From an uncultured Algibacter sp. (GTDB lineage Bacteria > Bacteroidota > Bacteroidia > Flavobacteriales > Flavobacteriaceae): a DNA stretch of 64,000 bases. The stretch covers positions 62,001-126,000 of the forward strand of contig CALGNX010000005.1 in assembly GCA_937958265.1 (NCBI GenBank). The letters are read 5' to 3'. Below, one piece after another: positions 38,257 to 47,189 of this stretch. The translations under genes and the position numbers were made by a program. The notes below the pieces were generated by a model. The model saw nothing but the letters and a program-made list of their open reading frames with translations. It made no database searches and was not told the DNA's origin. Every line of letters begins with the position of its first letter. Positions within the stretch are counted from its first letter, which is position 1.

Positions 38257-39439
38257 TTTTTAGGGAATATTGAGTAAAAGTTTCCTTTGTAAAGAGACTT
38301 ATAAAAAAACCGTAAAAGAAAATTCCATATCTTCTTCTCATATAATTTTCTACAAGCCCAAAGGATAAAATAATTATTAAAAAAAACAAAAAATTGTAAT
38401 TTTTACAACTAATGGACATGTACAAAAAACGTAAAAGTACAAAAATAATTACAGCAGCCGGCAAATATCCAAAGTCCAAAACATATCCCAAAAATTGATT
38501 ATGAGAATGTAAGCCTACCCAATATTTCCTACTATTCGTAATTAAACAGTTATCTATTTTTTCCTGAGCATTACCCGCTCCCAATCCGGTAAGCAAGGTA
38601 GCCTCTTTATCAATAATTTCAAGTGTACATCTCCAAATAGAATATCTTGGACTTCTGTCTTCGACTTTTAACTTTTCAAAACGTTGTAAGGTGTTTGTTG
38701 AAAAGACTAAAAACACAGATGCGAAACTGCCCAATAAAAGAACGATTAAAGAATTTCTTCTGTTTTTTTTATCGAAAAGAGAAAAAATTAAATAAGAAGC
38801 TGTGAGAATAAATATTAAAATAATCGAAAACCTAGACGATATCAAAATTATAAATCCTATTATCAAAAAAATACAACATGAATTTATTACATACCTTAAT
38901 CGTTTCTTACTTTTTACCATATCCACTAACAATATATAGGCCGAAAATACGCCATATATAGAAAGATAATTGTGCTGAATTTCTAAAAATGAATTAGAAT
39001 ACTTATGATCAAAAAAAGACCCCGTGTTGAAGTAGTATATAATACCATTGATAATGGAAAGCAGATAAAGAATTACAGTTATATAAGCAAAGATTAGTAA
39101 AATTGTTTTTAAATTTAATTTATTTCGATTTTCAAGAAATAATATTGAAAATACTGTTAAAACAAAGAAGGATAATTTTTCAATACTATATAAATTTTTA
39201 GTAAAACTTTCAGAAAATAAAAGAGAATAAACTGAGAAAAGAAAAGGGGAAATAATGGCAATAAAATATAATAACTTTTTCTTTGTAAACACTTGTTTCT
39301 TACATGTAAAAATACTTACAAATGCAGTGAGAAAAGCTATTGCACTAGTTATATAGGATAATGCCATAGAAAAACCAAGACATAAAAAACTTACTAAAAA
39401 TGCGATATAAACGTAATCGTTGATATAGAGTTTTTTCAT
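38246..39439 (-). CDS. O-antigen ligase/polymerase family membrane protein
   Basis: 397 residues with about 11-12 membrane helices. A large external loop near residues 270-330 ends in VGLHSHNQFLGYVLDFGYLPA, the Wzy_C/WaaL (PF04932-type) signature with the conserved His. It either polymerises repeat units or ligates them to lipid A or protein. It is one of two such proteins in the locus (the other at 41416-42669), so one may be the polymerase and the other the ligase. Confidence 0.85.
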   Translation of the reverse strand: MKKLYINDYVYIAFLVSFLCLGFSMALSYITSAIAFLTAFVSIFTCKKQVFTKKKLLYFIAIISPFLFSVYSLLFSESFTKNLYSIEKLSFFVLTVFSILFLENRNKLNLKTILLIFAYITVILYLLSIINGIIYYFNTGSFFDHKYSNSFLEIQHNYLSIYGVFSAYILLVDMVKSKKRLRYVINSCCIFLIIGFIILISSRFSIILIFILTASYLIFSLFDKKNRRNSLIVLLLGSFASVFLVFSTNTLQRFEKLKVEDRSPRYSIWRCTLEIIDKEATLLTGLGAGNAQEKIDNCLITNSRKYWVGLHSHNQFLGYVLDFGYLPAAVIIFVLLRFLYMSISCKNYNFLFFLIIILSFGLVENYMRRRYGIFFYGFFISLFTKETFTQYSLKNEH

Positions 39440-39444
39440 TAAAG

Positions 39445-40506
39445 TTACTTTTTTATAAATTTATACCCCGTGTTTATAAATTTCTCCTCTACGAATTTAA
39501 AACCAATTATTGAAACTAGCGTGGTTAATAACAAGCTTGATAAAGTAAATAATACATTATTAATAAAAGTTGGTTCCAAGTTTAATTGTCCAACCACATG
39601 AATAACTATCACATGAAATAAGTAAAACGAATAGCTTATTTTACCAAAATAAGCCAGTAAATTACTTTCTATTTTAAACTTACTTGTTAATAGTAAAAAT
39701 AGCACAAATGCAATTAAATAGCTTAAGAAGTACCTATACCAAACTTCATTGTGACCATAATTTTTATTGTATGCTAAAAATGATATTGCTAACATAACTA
39801 AACAAAAAACGATAGGGAATACTTTAACAAATACTTTATTTTTTGATGTAATAAAACTAAACTGACCACTAGTATATAATAGGTATGATTTAAACACATA
39901 ACCGTAAAACATCAAGGATAGGGCTAAAAACAATGCTATTGGCAACTTAATTTGTAAATAGAATCTAATTACTGATGCTAAAAATGCGATTATTAAAAAG
40001 CCAATTGATGATAGAATAACACCAGTAAATTTATGTAAAAAGTTAGCCAAAAATAATATTACACAGAAACCATAAAAAATAAGTTCAATTTGAAGTGTCC
40101 AATATATACCGATAATGCTCTTGGCTCCCAATATTTCGGGAACCATAGTAATGTTTGCTAAAATAGTTTTAATACTCGGGGGGCTGTTTAACAAAAAAAC
40201 TACACCCAAAAGTATCGAAACCCAAAATACGGGATACAAGCGAAAAAACCTTTTGATTAAAAAATTTCTAACAGTAGTATTTTTTTTTAAACTAAATGGG
40301 ATTAAAAAACCACTGAGCATAAAAAAAAGTACAACACCGATTTTACCAAAATCTAAAAAATCAACAGTCCAGAAAGTTAATTTTTCAAAAAATGGATTTA
40401 TACCTTCTTTTCTTCTCAAATAAAGAACAACGTGCTGGACAAAAACTAAGATAGCAGCAATACCTCTAATCGAGTCTAGATAATTAAGTCTTTTTTTATT
40501 TGACAT
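39445..40506 (-). CDS. Acyltransferase family 3 (OafA-like)
   Basis: 353 residues, ten or so membrane helices. The N-terminal NYLDSIRGIAAILVFVQH carries the family's conserved Arg and His; FFMLSGFLIPFSLKK and YWTLQIELIFYG follow. It transfers acetyl or another acyl group to a sugar of the glycan. It overlaps the following putative sialyltransferase gene by 11 bases. Confidence 0.93.
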   Translation of the reverse strand: MSNKKRLNYLDSIRGIAAILVFVQHVVLYLRRKEGINPFFEKLTFWTVDFLDFGKIGVVLFFMLSGFLIPFSLKKNTTVRNFLIKRFFRLYPVFWVSILLGVVFLLNSPPSIKTILANITMVPEILGAKSIIGIYWTLQIELIFYGFCVILFLANFLHKFTGVILSSIGFLIIAFLASVIRFYLQIKLPIALFLALSLMFYGYVFKSYLLYTSGQFSFITSKNKVFVKVFPIVFCLVMLAISFLAYNKNYGHNEVWYRYFLSYLIAFVLFLLLTSKFKIESNLLAYFGKISYSFYLFHVIVIHVVGQLNLEPTFINNVLFTLSSLLLTTLVSIIGFKFVEEKFINTGYKFIKK

Positions 40507-41419
40507 TTTTTAAACTATTAACAACATTAATTGGTAGGAAACTTAAATTATTTAATAGCTTAAAAATATGTGTTAAACCGAAATATATAGGTATATAAAA
40601 TGATTTTCTGTCTTTATTTATATTTAACAGTGTTGTTGAAAAAGCACTAAGATAATATTTATAACAATTATTTACACAGTAAGATTCAGCATCTGTATCT
40701 ATATTAAGAACACTTACAGATGTACCCTTATACTTCGACAAATCCTCCCGAGGGTGTGGCAAATAAACAACTTTAGTATTAAAAAACTTATCTAAAAATA
40801 ACAATCTATTTATATATACTTCACGACTAATATACCCGTCTTCCACTAAGGGTTGACCAATAAAAAGAATTTCATCAAAAACAGTAATAGCCTTACATTC
40901 CTCGCTTTTACTTTGATATACTATATTTTTCTTGTCGAACCTATTTTTTATAGTTAGACTATCTCTTTTGTATGTTTCCTTTAAAATACCTTTTCTATAA
41001 AATCCAAAAAGAAACTTTATAGCGTTTTTAATTATGGTTTTTTTTGTACCAGAACCAATATAATGCCCTAGTCCGTCTTCCCATAACTCAATTTTTATTT
41101 TTTCAGATAAACAAAAATCAATTAAAAATTTATCGTAAGGTTTGTTATCTGTAAAAAGTATTAAACAATTAAAATCTAATTTTATTAGCTTCAATTTTAA
41201 TTGTTTATATACCTTTCGATTATGCGCATAAACTTGGAATAAATTCCAAGACATTTTTTCCTCCTCAAAAATAATTACTTCAAAATCCTTAAAATAATTA
41301 TTTAAAATAGGTATTAATTTGCTAGATCTACTACTAAGTAAAAAGAACTTAGGTGAAATTCCATTTTGATGTAAAAGCTCTATATGGTAAGTGCTAATAA
41401 CCTTAGCTATAATTCTCAT
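40496..41419 (-). CDS. Putative GT52-like sialyltransferase
   Basis: 307 residues from the ATG at 41419, fixed by an ATGA overlap with the upstream wzy-like gene. No signal peptide or membrane helix. Three short motifs occur in the order and spacing of bacterial sialyl-/polysialyltransferases (GT38/GT52/GT80 type): Glu-Asp-Gly at 114-116 (LWEDGLGHY), His-Pro at 222-223 (YLPHPRED) and Ser-Thr at 261-262 (SAFSTTLLN). The rest has no strong resemblance I know. The neighbouring neuA-phosphatase and neuB genes make a CMP-activated nonulosonic acid, so a transferase using it should be in this locus and this is the best candidate. The family call is inference. Confidence 0.62.
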   Translation of the reverse strand: MRIIAKVISTYHIELLHQNGISPKFFLLSSRSSKLIPILNNYFKDFEVIIFEEEKMSWNLFQVYAHNRKVYKQLKLKLIKLDFNCLILFTDNKPYDKFLIDFCLSEKIKIELWEDGLGHYIGSGTKKTIIKNAIKFLFGFYRKGILKETYKRDSLTIKNRFDKKNIVYQSKSEECKAITVFDEILFIGQPLVEDGYISREVYINRLLFLDKFFNTKVVYLPHPREDLSKYKGTSVSVLNIDTDAESYCVNNCYKYYLSAFSTTLLNINKDRKSFYIPIYFGLTHIFKLLNNLSFLPINVVNSLKNVK

Positions 41420-42669
41420 GTTAATATTTCGTATTTCCTGTAAAGTATACCCATATAACACCAAACAAACAAATAATGAAAGTTACTTTGCGTCATTCCA
41501 ATGAGGATTATAAATATGAGAAAATACTTTAATTCGCGTCTATTTTGAATCAAATATAGTACAAATAAAACTAAAATAAAAAAGCCCAAATATCCTATTG
41601 AAATAAGAATATTTACCAACATTATAGAAGGCCGATCAGTCCCTATACCTAAACCGAAAATAGGCATTTTAGATAACGCTTCTAAAGGTAGGGTTATACC
41701 ATGTCTTAATCGCTCTCTAAAAGACCCTGCTTTAACGGTAATTATATCCTGTACTAAATCATTAAATAAAAAAGCTAAAACAAATACAACGATGGACAGA
41801 ATAAAAATCCATATCATCATTTTTAAGCCTTTTTTATTATATACCCTCGTTAAAATAAATAAATAAACAACCCCTAAATACCCCGTAAAAGATGTAGATA
41901 TAAGCAATAAAAATCCAGATATATACAAGACTATTTTTTGCGTTTTTGAAAACTTTACTTTTAATAAAAAAAGTGTTAGGTAGGTAGTTGTTAGATAATA
42001 GCCGTAAATTGAAGTTTCGTTCTGTACAGAATTTATTCTTTTTACATTATTAAATATAGCTTGAAAGGCAGTTACCGAGTACTTTCCAAATTCATCAATA
42101 CTATAAAAGTAATGCATATAAATATCATAATTATTACTGTAATATAAAACGAGTTGCAAAACAGCAATAGTATTAACAACTATAAGCCCTGTAAACAATG
42201 CTTTAACTAACAATACTTTATTAGCTTTTATAGAGCTAACCACGACAAAAACTAAAGCACCTAATACAACATATAATAACTGTGTAAAATTAGTTAAGGA
42301 CACGGCTGTCTTAACAACTGTTTTGGACCATTTTCCTGCACGTTTAGAATCTTCGACTTCCCATACCTTAACTGGCTCAAAATCAAATAACCTAACTACA
42401 AGGCTAATAGATAATACAAAAATGAGCATCATTAAGTAAACCAGTGGCTTCTTTGCAGCTCTTTTATTACTTATTAGGAATACTAAAAGAAGTAGAATAG
42501 CTACGTATTCTGGAATTTTTAAATGAAATGTAATTTGTTGAACTTCTAATAATGATACCGTATAAAAGGAAGAAAATACGACTAAAGTATAAAGTAAACT
42601 ATCTATAACAGTATGTCTTTTTATATATATACCAAATAGTATGACGATATTTATAACTAAAAACCACAC
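41416..42669 (-). CDS. Wzy-like polysaccharide polymerase
   Basis: 417 residues with about 12 membrane helices and a loop containing FGLGIGTDRPSIM before the last helices, typical of O-antigen polymerases. The start is GTG at 42669, overlapping the flippase stop as TAGTG. Placed between the flippase and the putative sialyltransferase, it is the likelier repeat-unit polymerase of the two candidates in the locus. Confidence 0.78.
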   Translation of the reverse strand: MWFLVINIVILFGIYIKRHTVIDSLLYTLVVFSSFYTVSLLEVQQITFHLKIPEYVAILLLLVFLISNKRAAKKPLVYLMMLIFVLSISLVVRLFDFEPVKVWEVEDSKRAGKWSKTVVKTAVSLTNFTQLLYVVLGALVFVVVSSIKANKVLLVKALFTGLIVVNTIAVLQLVLYYSNNYDIYMHYFYSIDEFGKYSVTAFQAIFNNVKRINSVQNETSIYGYYLTTTYLTLFLLKVKFSKTQKIVLYISGFLLLISTSFTGYLGVVYLFILTRVYNKKGLKMMIWIFILSIVVFVLAFLFNDLVQDIITVKAGSFRERLRHGITLPLEALSKMPIFGLGIGTDRPSIMLVNILISIGYLGFFILVLFVLYLIQNRRELKYFLIFIILIGMTQSNFHYLFVWCYMGILYRKYEILT

Positions 42670-43826
42670 TATACTTTACTTTCTTTTAAATTAAATAAAA
42701 ACATGAAATATAAACTCCCTCGTGTTATAAAAAATACAGGAGCGAAAACAAAAAAATCATATGTAAAAAATAAAGAAATACATATAGTCAATATATTTAA
42801 AATAAGCATCCTATTAATATTTACATACTTTATAATAAACGATTTTGAAATAAAAAAGATAATTGAAAAAAATACAACAATAAAACTTAAGCCAGAAAAC
42901 TCATCTAATAACATGTTTAAAGGGTAAAATATTTTGATCAAAAAAGGTGCTAAAAAAGTAAAAATTAAGCCCGATAACAAACCAATTAGAATTATAGCAA
43001 CAATAATTTTTATCTTAATCTTTACAAAAACAGAGATATCCACTTTTGTTAAAATACTCAATAAACTAGAAGATGTTACCAAAACTATTGGATTAACACC
43101 TATTAGAAAAATTGACACTATTTGGTAGTAATTAACATAGTTATCAAAAAAGAAATGCTCAATAACAAACATGTCCATGCGTTGAACCAAAGCAAAAGAC
43201 AAATAAATGAACACAAACTTTAAAATATTTAAGTCGTTTTCCTGTTTTATTTTTGCTGTGTTAAACCCTAATTGAATATTGCCTTTATACAAGACAAAAA
43301 AAGCAATAAGTTCAGATATTAACAATAAGGTAATAAAAATATCAATACTACTTATATCAAAAAATAAAGTTAATACTAATAAAACAAGGTAAGGTATTAG
43401 TCGAACAAAAACATAAAAATAATTTTTCTTGAAGATTAAAAAATTAAAATACACTTTCAACTGCAGTGTATTGGCTGAAAAGACAACCATATATGCTCCT
43501 AATAAAAAACTTTTAAGAACAGAAAATTCCTGTACAAAAAATATTATTGCAGTTAAAAATGAGAACAAACTAAGTTTGAACAAAAATTTATACTTATTTT
43601 TTTGAAGATCTGTTTTAGTTACTAATCGAACATAGTAGTCGGCTAATGAAGACCCAAAAGTATAAATTAAAAAATCTATTGTAATTAATAAAAAGCTTAT
43701 TTTTCCGAAAAGTTCAGGAGAGTGCTTCTGTATTAATGGAAAAAAAACTATTTGTCTTATTATAGAAAAAATAAAGGCAGATCCAGCATATACAAACGAA
43801 CCTTTGATAAATGTTTTAATTGACAT
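42669..43826 (-). CDS. Wzx-like polysaccharide flippase
   Basis: 385 residues, about 12 membrane helices, with the N-terminal FIKGSFVYAGSAFIFSIIRQIVFF of RfbX/Wzx transporters. A little short for the family. It probably flips the lipid-linked repeat unit to the periplasm. The ATG overlaps the end of the neuA fusion gene by 11 bases. Confidence 0.82.
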   Translation of the reverse strand: MSIKTFIKGSFVYAGSAFIFSIIRQIVFFPLIQKHSPELFGKISFLLITIDFLIYTFGSSLADYYVRLVTKTDLQKNKYKFLFKLSLFSFLTAIIFFVQEFSVLKSFLLGAYMVVFSANTLQLKVYFNFLIFKKNYFYVFVRLIPYLVLLVLTLFFDISSIDIFITLLLISELIAFFVLYKGNIQLGFNTAKIKQENDLNILKFVFIYLSFALVQRMDMFVIEHFFFDNYVNYYQIVSIFLIGVNPIVLVTSSSLLSILTKVDISVFVKIKIKIIVAIILIGLLSGLIFTFLAPFLIKIFYPLNMLLDEFSGLSFIVVFFSIIFFISKSFIIKYVNINRMLILNILTICISLFFTYDFFVFAPVFFITRGSLYFMFLFNLKESKV

Positions 43827-44979
43827 ATATATTGATCAAGCGTTCAGCAAATTCTCTAAAAACTCCCGTACCACCTTTTTGTTCTAGGACTGCTATACTA
43901 TCAATATTTTTTATTTTTTTAATGGCATCTTTTGGACAAGCAGCAAAACCGACTTGAGATAATAGTTCAAAACAATTAACATCATCACCGATATAGGCTA
44001 CTTCACTCAAATCAATATTTTCTTTTGCACAAATTTCAATCGCAGCCTCTAATTTTCCCCCATGTTTTTTTGATTGAAAAAGATAATCAGCCTTAACTTT
44101 CTTTGCTCTATTTGAAACAATTTTAGTGTTTTCAGAAGTTATTATACCTGTTAAAAAACCATTTTCTCTTAACAATTGAAACCCCATGCCGTCTCTCGTG
44201 TTAAACTTTTTCAATTCATCTCCGGCTTCTGTGTAATACATCCCTGCGTCTGTTAAAACACCATCTACATCCGTTAACACTAGCTTAATTTTTCTGCTTT
44301 CTTTAGGTATGTTAATAAAGCGTTTCATCAAAGCTTCAGCTATAATCCAATCTTCAGGTTCATCTATTTCAACGGCGGTATATTCTTCCATTAAAGAAAT
44401 ACCTATATTGCCACTTAATCTATTTCTGTATTTCAATATGTTTTCAACCGAGTTAATATAAAAAGCCCCATTTTCCATTAACATTCCAGAAAAATCCTGC
44501 CTTCTTGGCCTATTATTGTATTCGTAATTAAGAGGAACACCCTTTTTATCCCAAAAAAAACGTTTTGTCTCGACACAAGACAATACGCTGTCATACTCAG
44601 TATCATTAATTATTTTAATACCTTTTTCTATATCGTTTGTAGTCAATAAAGGAGAAGTAGCTTGAATTAAAATAAATCGATCTTCATCGTTCAAGCTACT
44701 TTTCTTTATATACTCTAGCATAACACTTTCAGTGGAAGAATGATCTTGCGCATTTAAATCGTCTCTTTTATACAGACTAACTTTGCTAAACGCTAAGTTT
44801 TTAACTACATTTTCTATTTCTAAACTATCTGTAGCTACTATTATTTCGTCGATATCTTCTACTTTATTTACTGCATTCAAAACCCAATAAATTAGTGGTT
44901 TTCCACAAAATAATTTAAGGTTTTTTAATGGAATAGATTTACTACCGCCTCTTACAGGTATGAATGCAATTTGCCTCAT
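43816..44979 (-). CDS. CMP-nonulosonate cytidylyltransferase fused to KdsC-type HAD phosphatase
   Basis: 387 residues in two domains. Residues 1-225 are an acylneuraminate cytidylyltransferase (NeuA): VRGGSKSIPLKN nucleotide loop, ATDSLEIENV, QATSPL. Residues 230-387 are a HAD phosphatase of the KdsC/KDN-9-phosphatase group: LTDVDGVLTDAG with both catalytic Asp, TSEN and YIGDDVNCFELL. The phosphatase residues are intact, unlike the vertebrate CMAS C-terminal domain as I recall it. One protein could therefore dephosphorylate a 9-phosphate sugar and activate it with CTP. It follows neuB after 3 bases. The exact acid (Neu5Ac, KDN or other) is unknown. Confidence 0.9.
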   Translation of the reverse strand: MRQIAFIPVRGGSKSIPLKNLKLFCGKPLIYWVLNAVNKVEDIDEIIVATDSLEIENVVKNLAFSKVSLYKRDDLNAQDHSSTESVMLEYIKKSSLNDEDRFILIQATSPLLTTNDIEKGIKIINDTEYDSVLSCVETKRFFWDKKGVPLNYEYNNRPRRQDFSGMLMENGAFYINSVENILKYRNRLSGNIGISLMEEYTAVEIDEPEDWIIAEALMKRFINIPKESRKIKLVLTDVDGVLTDAGMYYTEAGDELKKFNTRDGMGFQLLRENGFLTGIITSENTKIVSNRAKKVKADYLFQSKKHGGKLEAAIEICAKENIDLSEVAYIGDDVNCFELLSQVGFAACPKDAIKKIKNIDSIAVLEQKGGTGVFREFAERLINIYVN

Positions 44980-44982
44980 AAA

Positions 44983-45855
44983 CTATTTTTTTCTAAATTT
45001 CAATTTATCTCTTTGTACTTTTTCTATATCTAGAATTTCTGAGCCTTTAGGGTTTAAAGCATCATAAGTAGCTTCAAGGTCTCTACATAATTTTTTTAAC
45101 CCATTAGGTTCTAAAGATGCTGCATGATCTGTTCCTTTCCACGTTCTATCAATAGTGAAATGTCTCTCTACCCATGTTGCTCCTAGGGCTACAGCGGCAT
45201 TATCTATAGCTATTCCTAAATGATGTCCAGAAAAACCAACCTCTTTAACACGGTTTCCATATTCTTTCTTCAGCCTTACTATTTCCAATAAGCAAACATC
45301 CTTAAATGGTACGGGATAACCTGAAGTACATGAATATATTATCAGTCTATTTTTAGCTTGATCCTTTTTTTCAAAAAATTCAATTATCTCTCTTTCTTCT
45401 TCTTGGTTGGTCATACCAAAGGATAAATGAACTTCTCCTTTATAATCGTCTCTCAGGACCTTTAACATTTCAAAATGATTATTACACGCGGAAGGTACTT
45501 TTAAAAGTCCGGGGTTAAACGTTATCATTTCTTTTGCAGAAGTAACATCCCAAACCGAGGTAGAATACTCTAAACCTATCGCATCACAATGCTCTTTTAA
45601 TTTACGGTGTTGATCTACATTAAATTCTAAAAATTCTCTATGTGCCCCGTATGTATCACCGTAAGAATTCGATTGATTTGGGTGAGGCGCCTTATATTGC
45701 TCTTCTGTTAACAACTCTTTATTATTCCGCTTCTGGAACTTAGCAACATCTGAACCACATTCTTTGGCTTTATTTAACAAATCGATAGCTATATTAAAGT
45801 CGCCTTTATGGTTGCATCCAATTTCAGCTATTACTTTTGGTTTTTTAAATTTCAT
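44983..45855 (-). CDS. N-acetylneuraminate synthase family protein lacking the SAF domain
   Basis: 290 residues. The NeuB TIM barrel is present (VIAEIGCNHKGDFNIAIDLL, KFQKRNN, SACNNHFEMLKVL, SGYPVPFKDVCLLEI, FSGHHLGIAID, ERHFTIDRTWKGTDHAASLEP). The protein stops at the linker where the usual C-terminal antifreeze-like SAF domain (about 60 residues) would begin. It should condense phosphoenolpyruvate with an N-acylmannosamine or mannose, or the 6-phosphate form. With the fused phosphatase next door, the 6-phosphate substrate and a 9-phosphate product are likely. It overlaps rmlD by 4 bases. Confidence 0.9.
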   Translation of the reverse strand: MKFKKPKVIAEIGCNHKGDFNIAIDLLNKAKECGSDVAKFQKRNNKELLTEEQYKAPHPNQSNSYGDTYGAHREFLEFNVDQHRKLKEHCDAIGLEYSTSVWDVTSAKEMITFNPGLLKVPSACNNHFEMLKVLRDDYKGEVHLSFGMTNQEEEREIIEFFEKKDQAKNRLIIYSCTSGYPVPFKDVCLLEIVRLKKEYGNRVKEVGFSGHHLGIAIDNAAVALGATWVERHFTIDRTWKGTDHAASLEPNGLKKLCRDLEATYDALNPKGSEILDIEKVQRDKLKFRKK

Positions 45856-46640
45856 TTTATATTTTTTAAGGTACTGTTTTTGGGTCTTATGGCAAATGTA
45901 TGATATTTTTCACTTTTAACAAGATTTGTTTGACGTAACAATTTGTTTTCTTGCAAGATTTTAACTGCAAAACTATACCATGTCATGATGTCATTATCGG
46001 AAAAATGAATCAATCCAAAATTATCACTTTCATTACCGATTAAAGAAATAATATATTTTGCCAAATTTTCGGCATTTGTTGGGCAACTTTTTTGCCTGTT
46101 AGTTACGAATAATGATTGCCCTTCGCTAGCTTTCTTTAATATACTTCTATAAAAATTATTACCATATTTTTTACTGTATAACCAAGAGGTTCTTATAATA
46201 AAATATTTGGTCATTATAGATTGAATGTACCCTTCGCCAAGCAATTTAGACTTTCCGTACTCATTTAACGGATTCGCTCTATCCGTTACTAAATAAGGCT
46301 CTTCCTTTTCTCCGTCAAAAACATAGTCTGTAGAGATATGTATTAATGTAATATCTTTTTCATAACATTTTTGAGCTAAGTTATTTACTCCATTGGCGTT
46401 TATTTTAAATGCAATTTCAGGCGTCTTTTCCGCCTGTTCTACATTAGTGTATGCCGCACAATTTATACAATAATCATAACTGTTTCTATAAAAAAAAGCT
46501 AAAAGTTGCTCTTTATCTGTGATATCTAAATCTTCCTTAGAAACAAAATAAAAATCTAAATCAATTGTGTTTTTTTTGTAAAGCTCCTTAATTGTTCGCC
46601 CTAATTGGCCATTGGCACCTGTTACCAAAATTTTTTTCAT
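45852..46640 (-). CDS. rmlD: dTDP-4-dehydrorhamnose reductase (C-terminally short)
   Basis: 262 residues with TGANGQLGRTI, STDYVFDG, catalytic YGKSK and RTSWLYS as in RmlD/RfbD. Family members usually run 280-300 residues. Here the protein ends at RPKNSTLKNIK, about where a final 20-30 residue segment should start, and the TGA overlaps the neuB ATG. It makes dTDP-L-rhamnose with NADPH. Whether the short form is active is open; the truncation coincides with the junction to the nonulosonate genes. Confidence 0.9.
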   Translation of the reverse strand: MKKILVTGANGQLGRTIKELYKKNTIDLDFYFVSKEDLDITDKEQLLAFFYRNSYDYCINCAAYTNVEQAEKTPEIAFKINANGVNNLAQKCYEKDITLIHISTDYVFDGEKEEPYLVTDRANPLNEYGKSKLLGEGYIQSIMTKYFIIRTSWLYSKKYGNNFYRSILKKASEGQSLFVTNRQKSCPTNAENLAKYIISLIGNESDNFGLIHFSDNDIMTWYSFAVKILQENKLLRQTNLVKSEKYHTFAIRPKNSTLKNIK

Positions 46641-47185
46641 AATTCAAAACAGTCTTCAAAAGTTAATAGTTGCGTATCTTTATCAGATATAATGATTTCT
46701 TCTTCATTAAAGTTCCAATCAATATTTAAATATTTATCATTGAATAGAATACCTGATTCCGAAGCTTTATTATAAAAATTATCACACTTGTAAGAGAAAA
46801 TAGTATTATCCATTAACACTATAAAACCATGAGCAAAACCTTTGGGTACATAAAGCTGTTTTTTGTCTATATCATCTAAAAGTATTGAAAAATAGTTACC
46901 AAATGTTTTGGAATCCTTTCTAATATCTACGCAAACATCTAGAACTTTTCCGCTAATAACTTGAACTAATTTAGCTTGTGCATTATTACCTTTTTGAAAA
47001 TGTAAGCCTCTTAAAACACCTCTAGATGATTTTGATAAATTGTCTTGAACAAACCGTGTTTTAATACCTGTTTTATCGAAAAATACTTGTTCATTAAAAG
47101 TTTCAAGAAAATAACCACGTTCATCATTAAAAACTTTCGGCGTAAGTACATAACACCCCTTTAGATATGTTTCTTCAACTACCAT
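46637..47185 (-). CDS. rmlC: dTDP-4-dehydrorhamnose 3,5-epimerase
   Basis: 182 residues, normal length. Cupin core with FNDERGYFLETF, FVQDNLSKSSRGVLRGLHFQ (catalytic His) and the PKGFAHGFIVL motif. Converts dTDP-4-keto-6-deoxyglucose to the 4-keto-rhamnose form. It overlaps rmlD by 4 bases and follows rmlA after 4 bases. Confidence 0.97.
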   Translation of the reverse strand: MVVEETYLKGCYVLTPKVFNDERGYFLETFNEQVFFDKTGIKTRFVQDNLSKSSRGVLRGLHFQKGNNAQAKLVQVISGKVLDVCVDIRKDSKTFGNYFSILLDDIDKKQLYVPKGFAHGFIVLMDNTIFSYKCDNFYNKASESGILFNDKYLNIDWNFNEEEIIISDKDTQLLTFEDCFEL

Positions 47186-47189
47186 ACTA

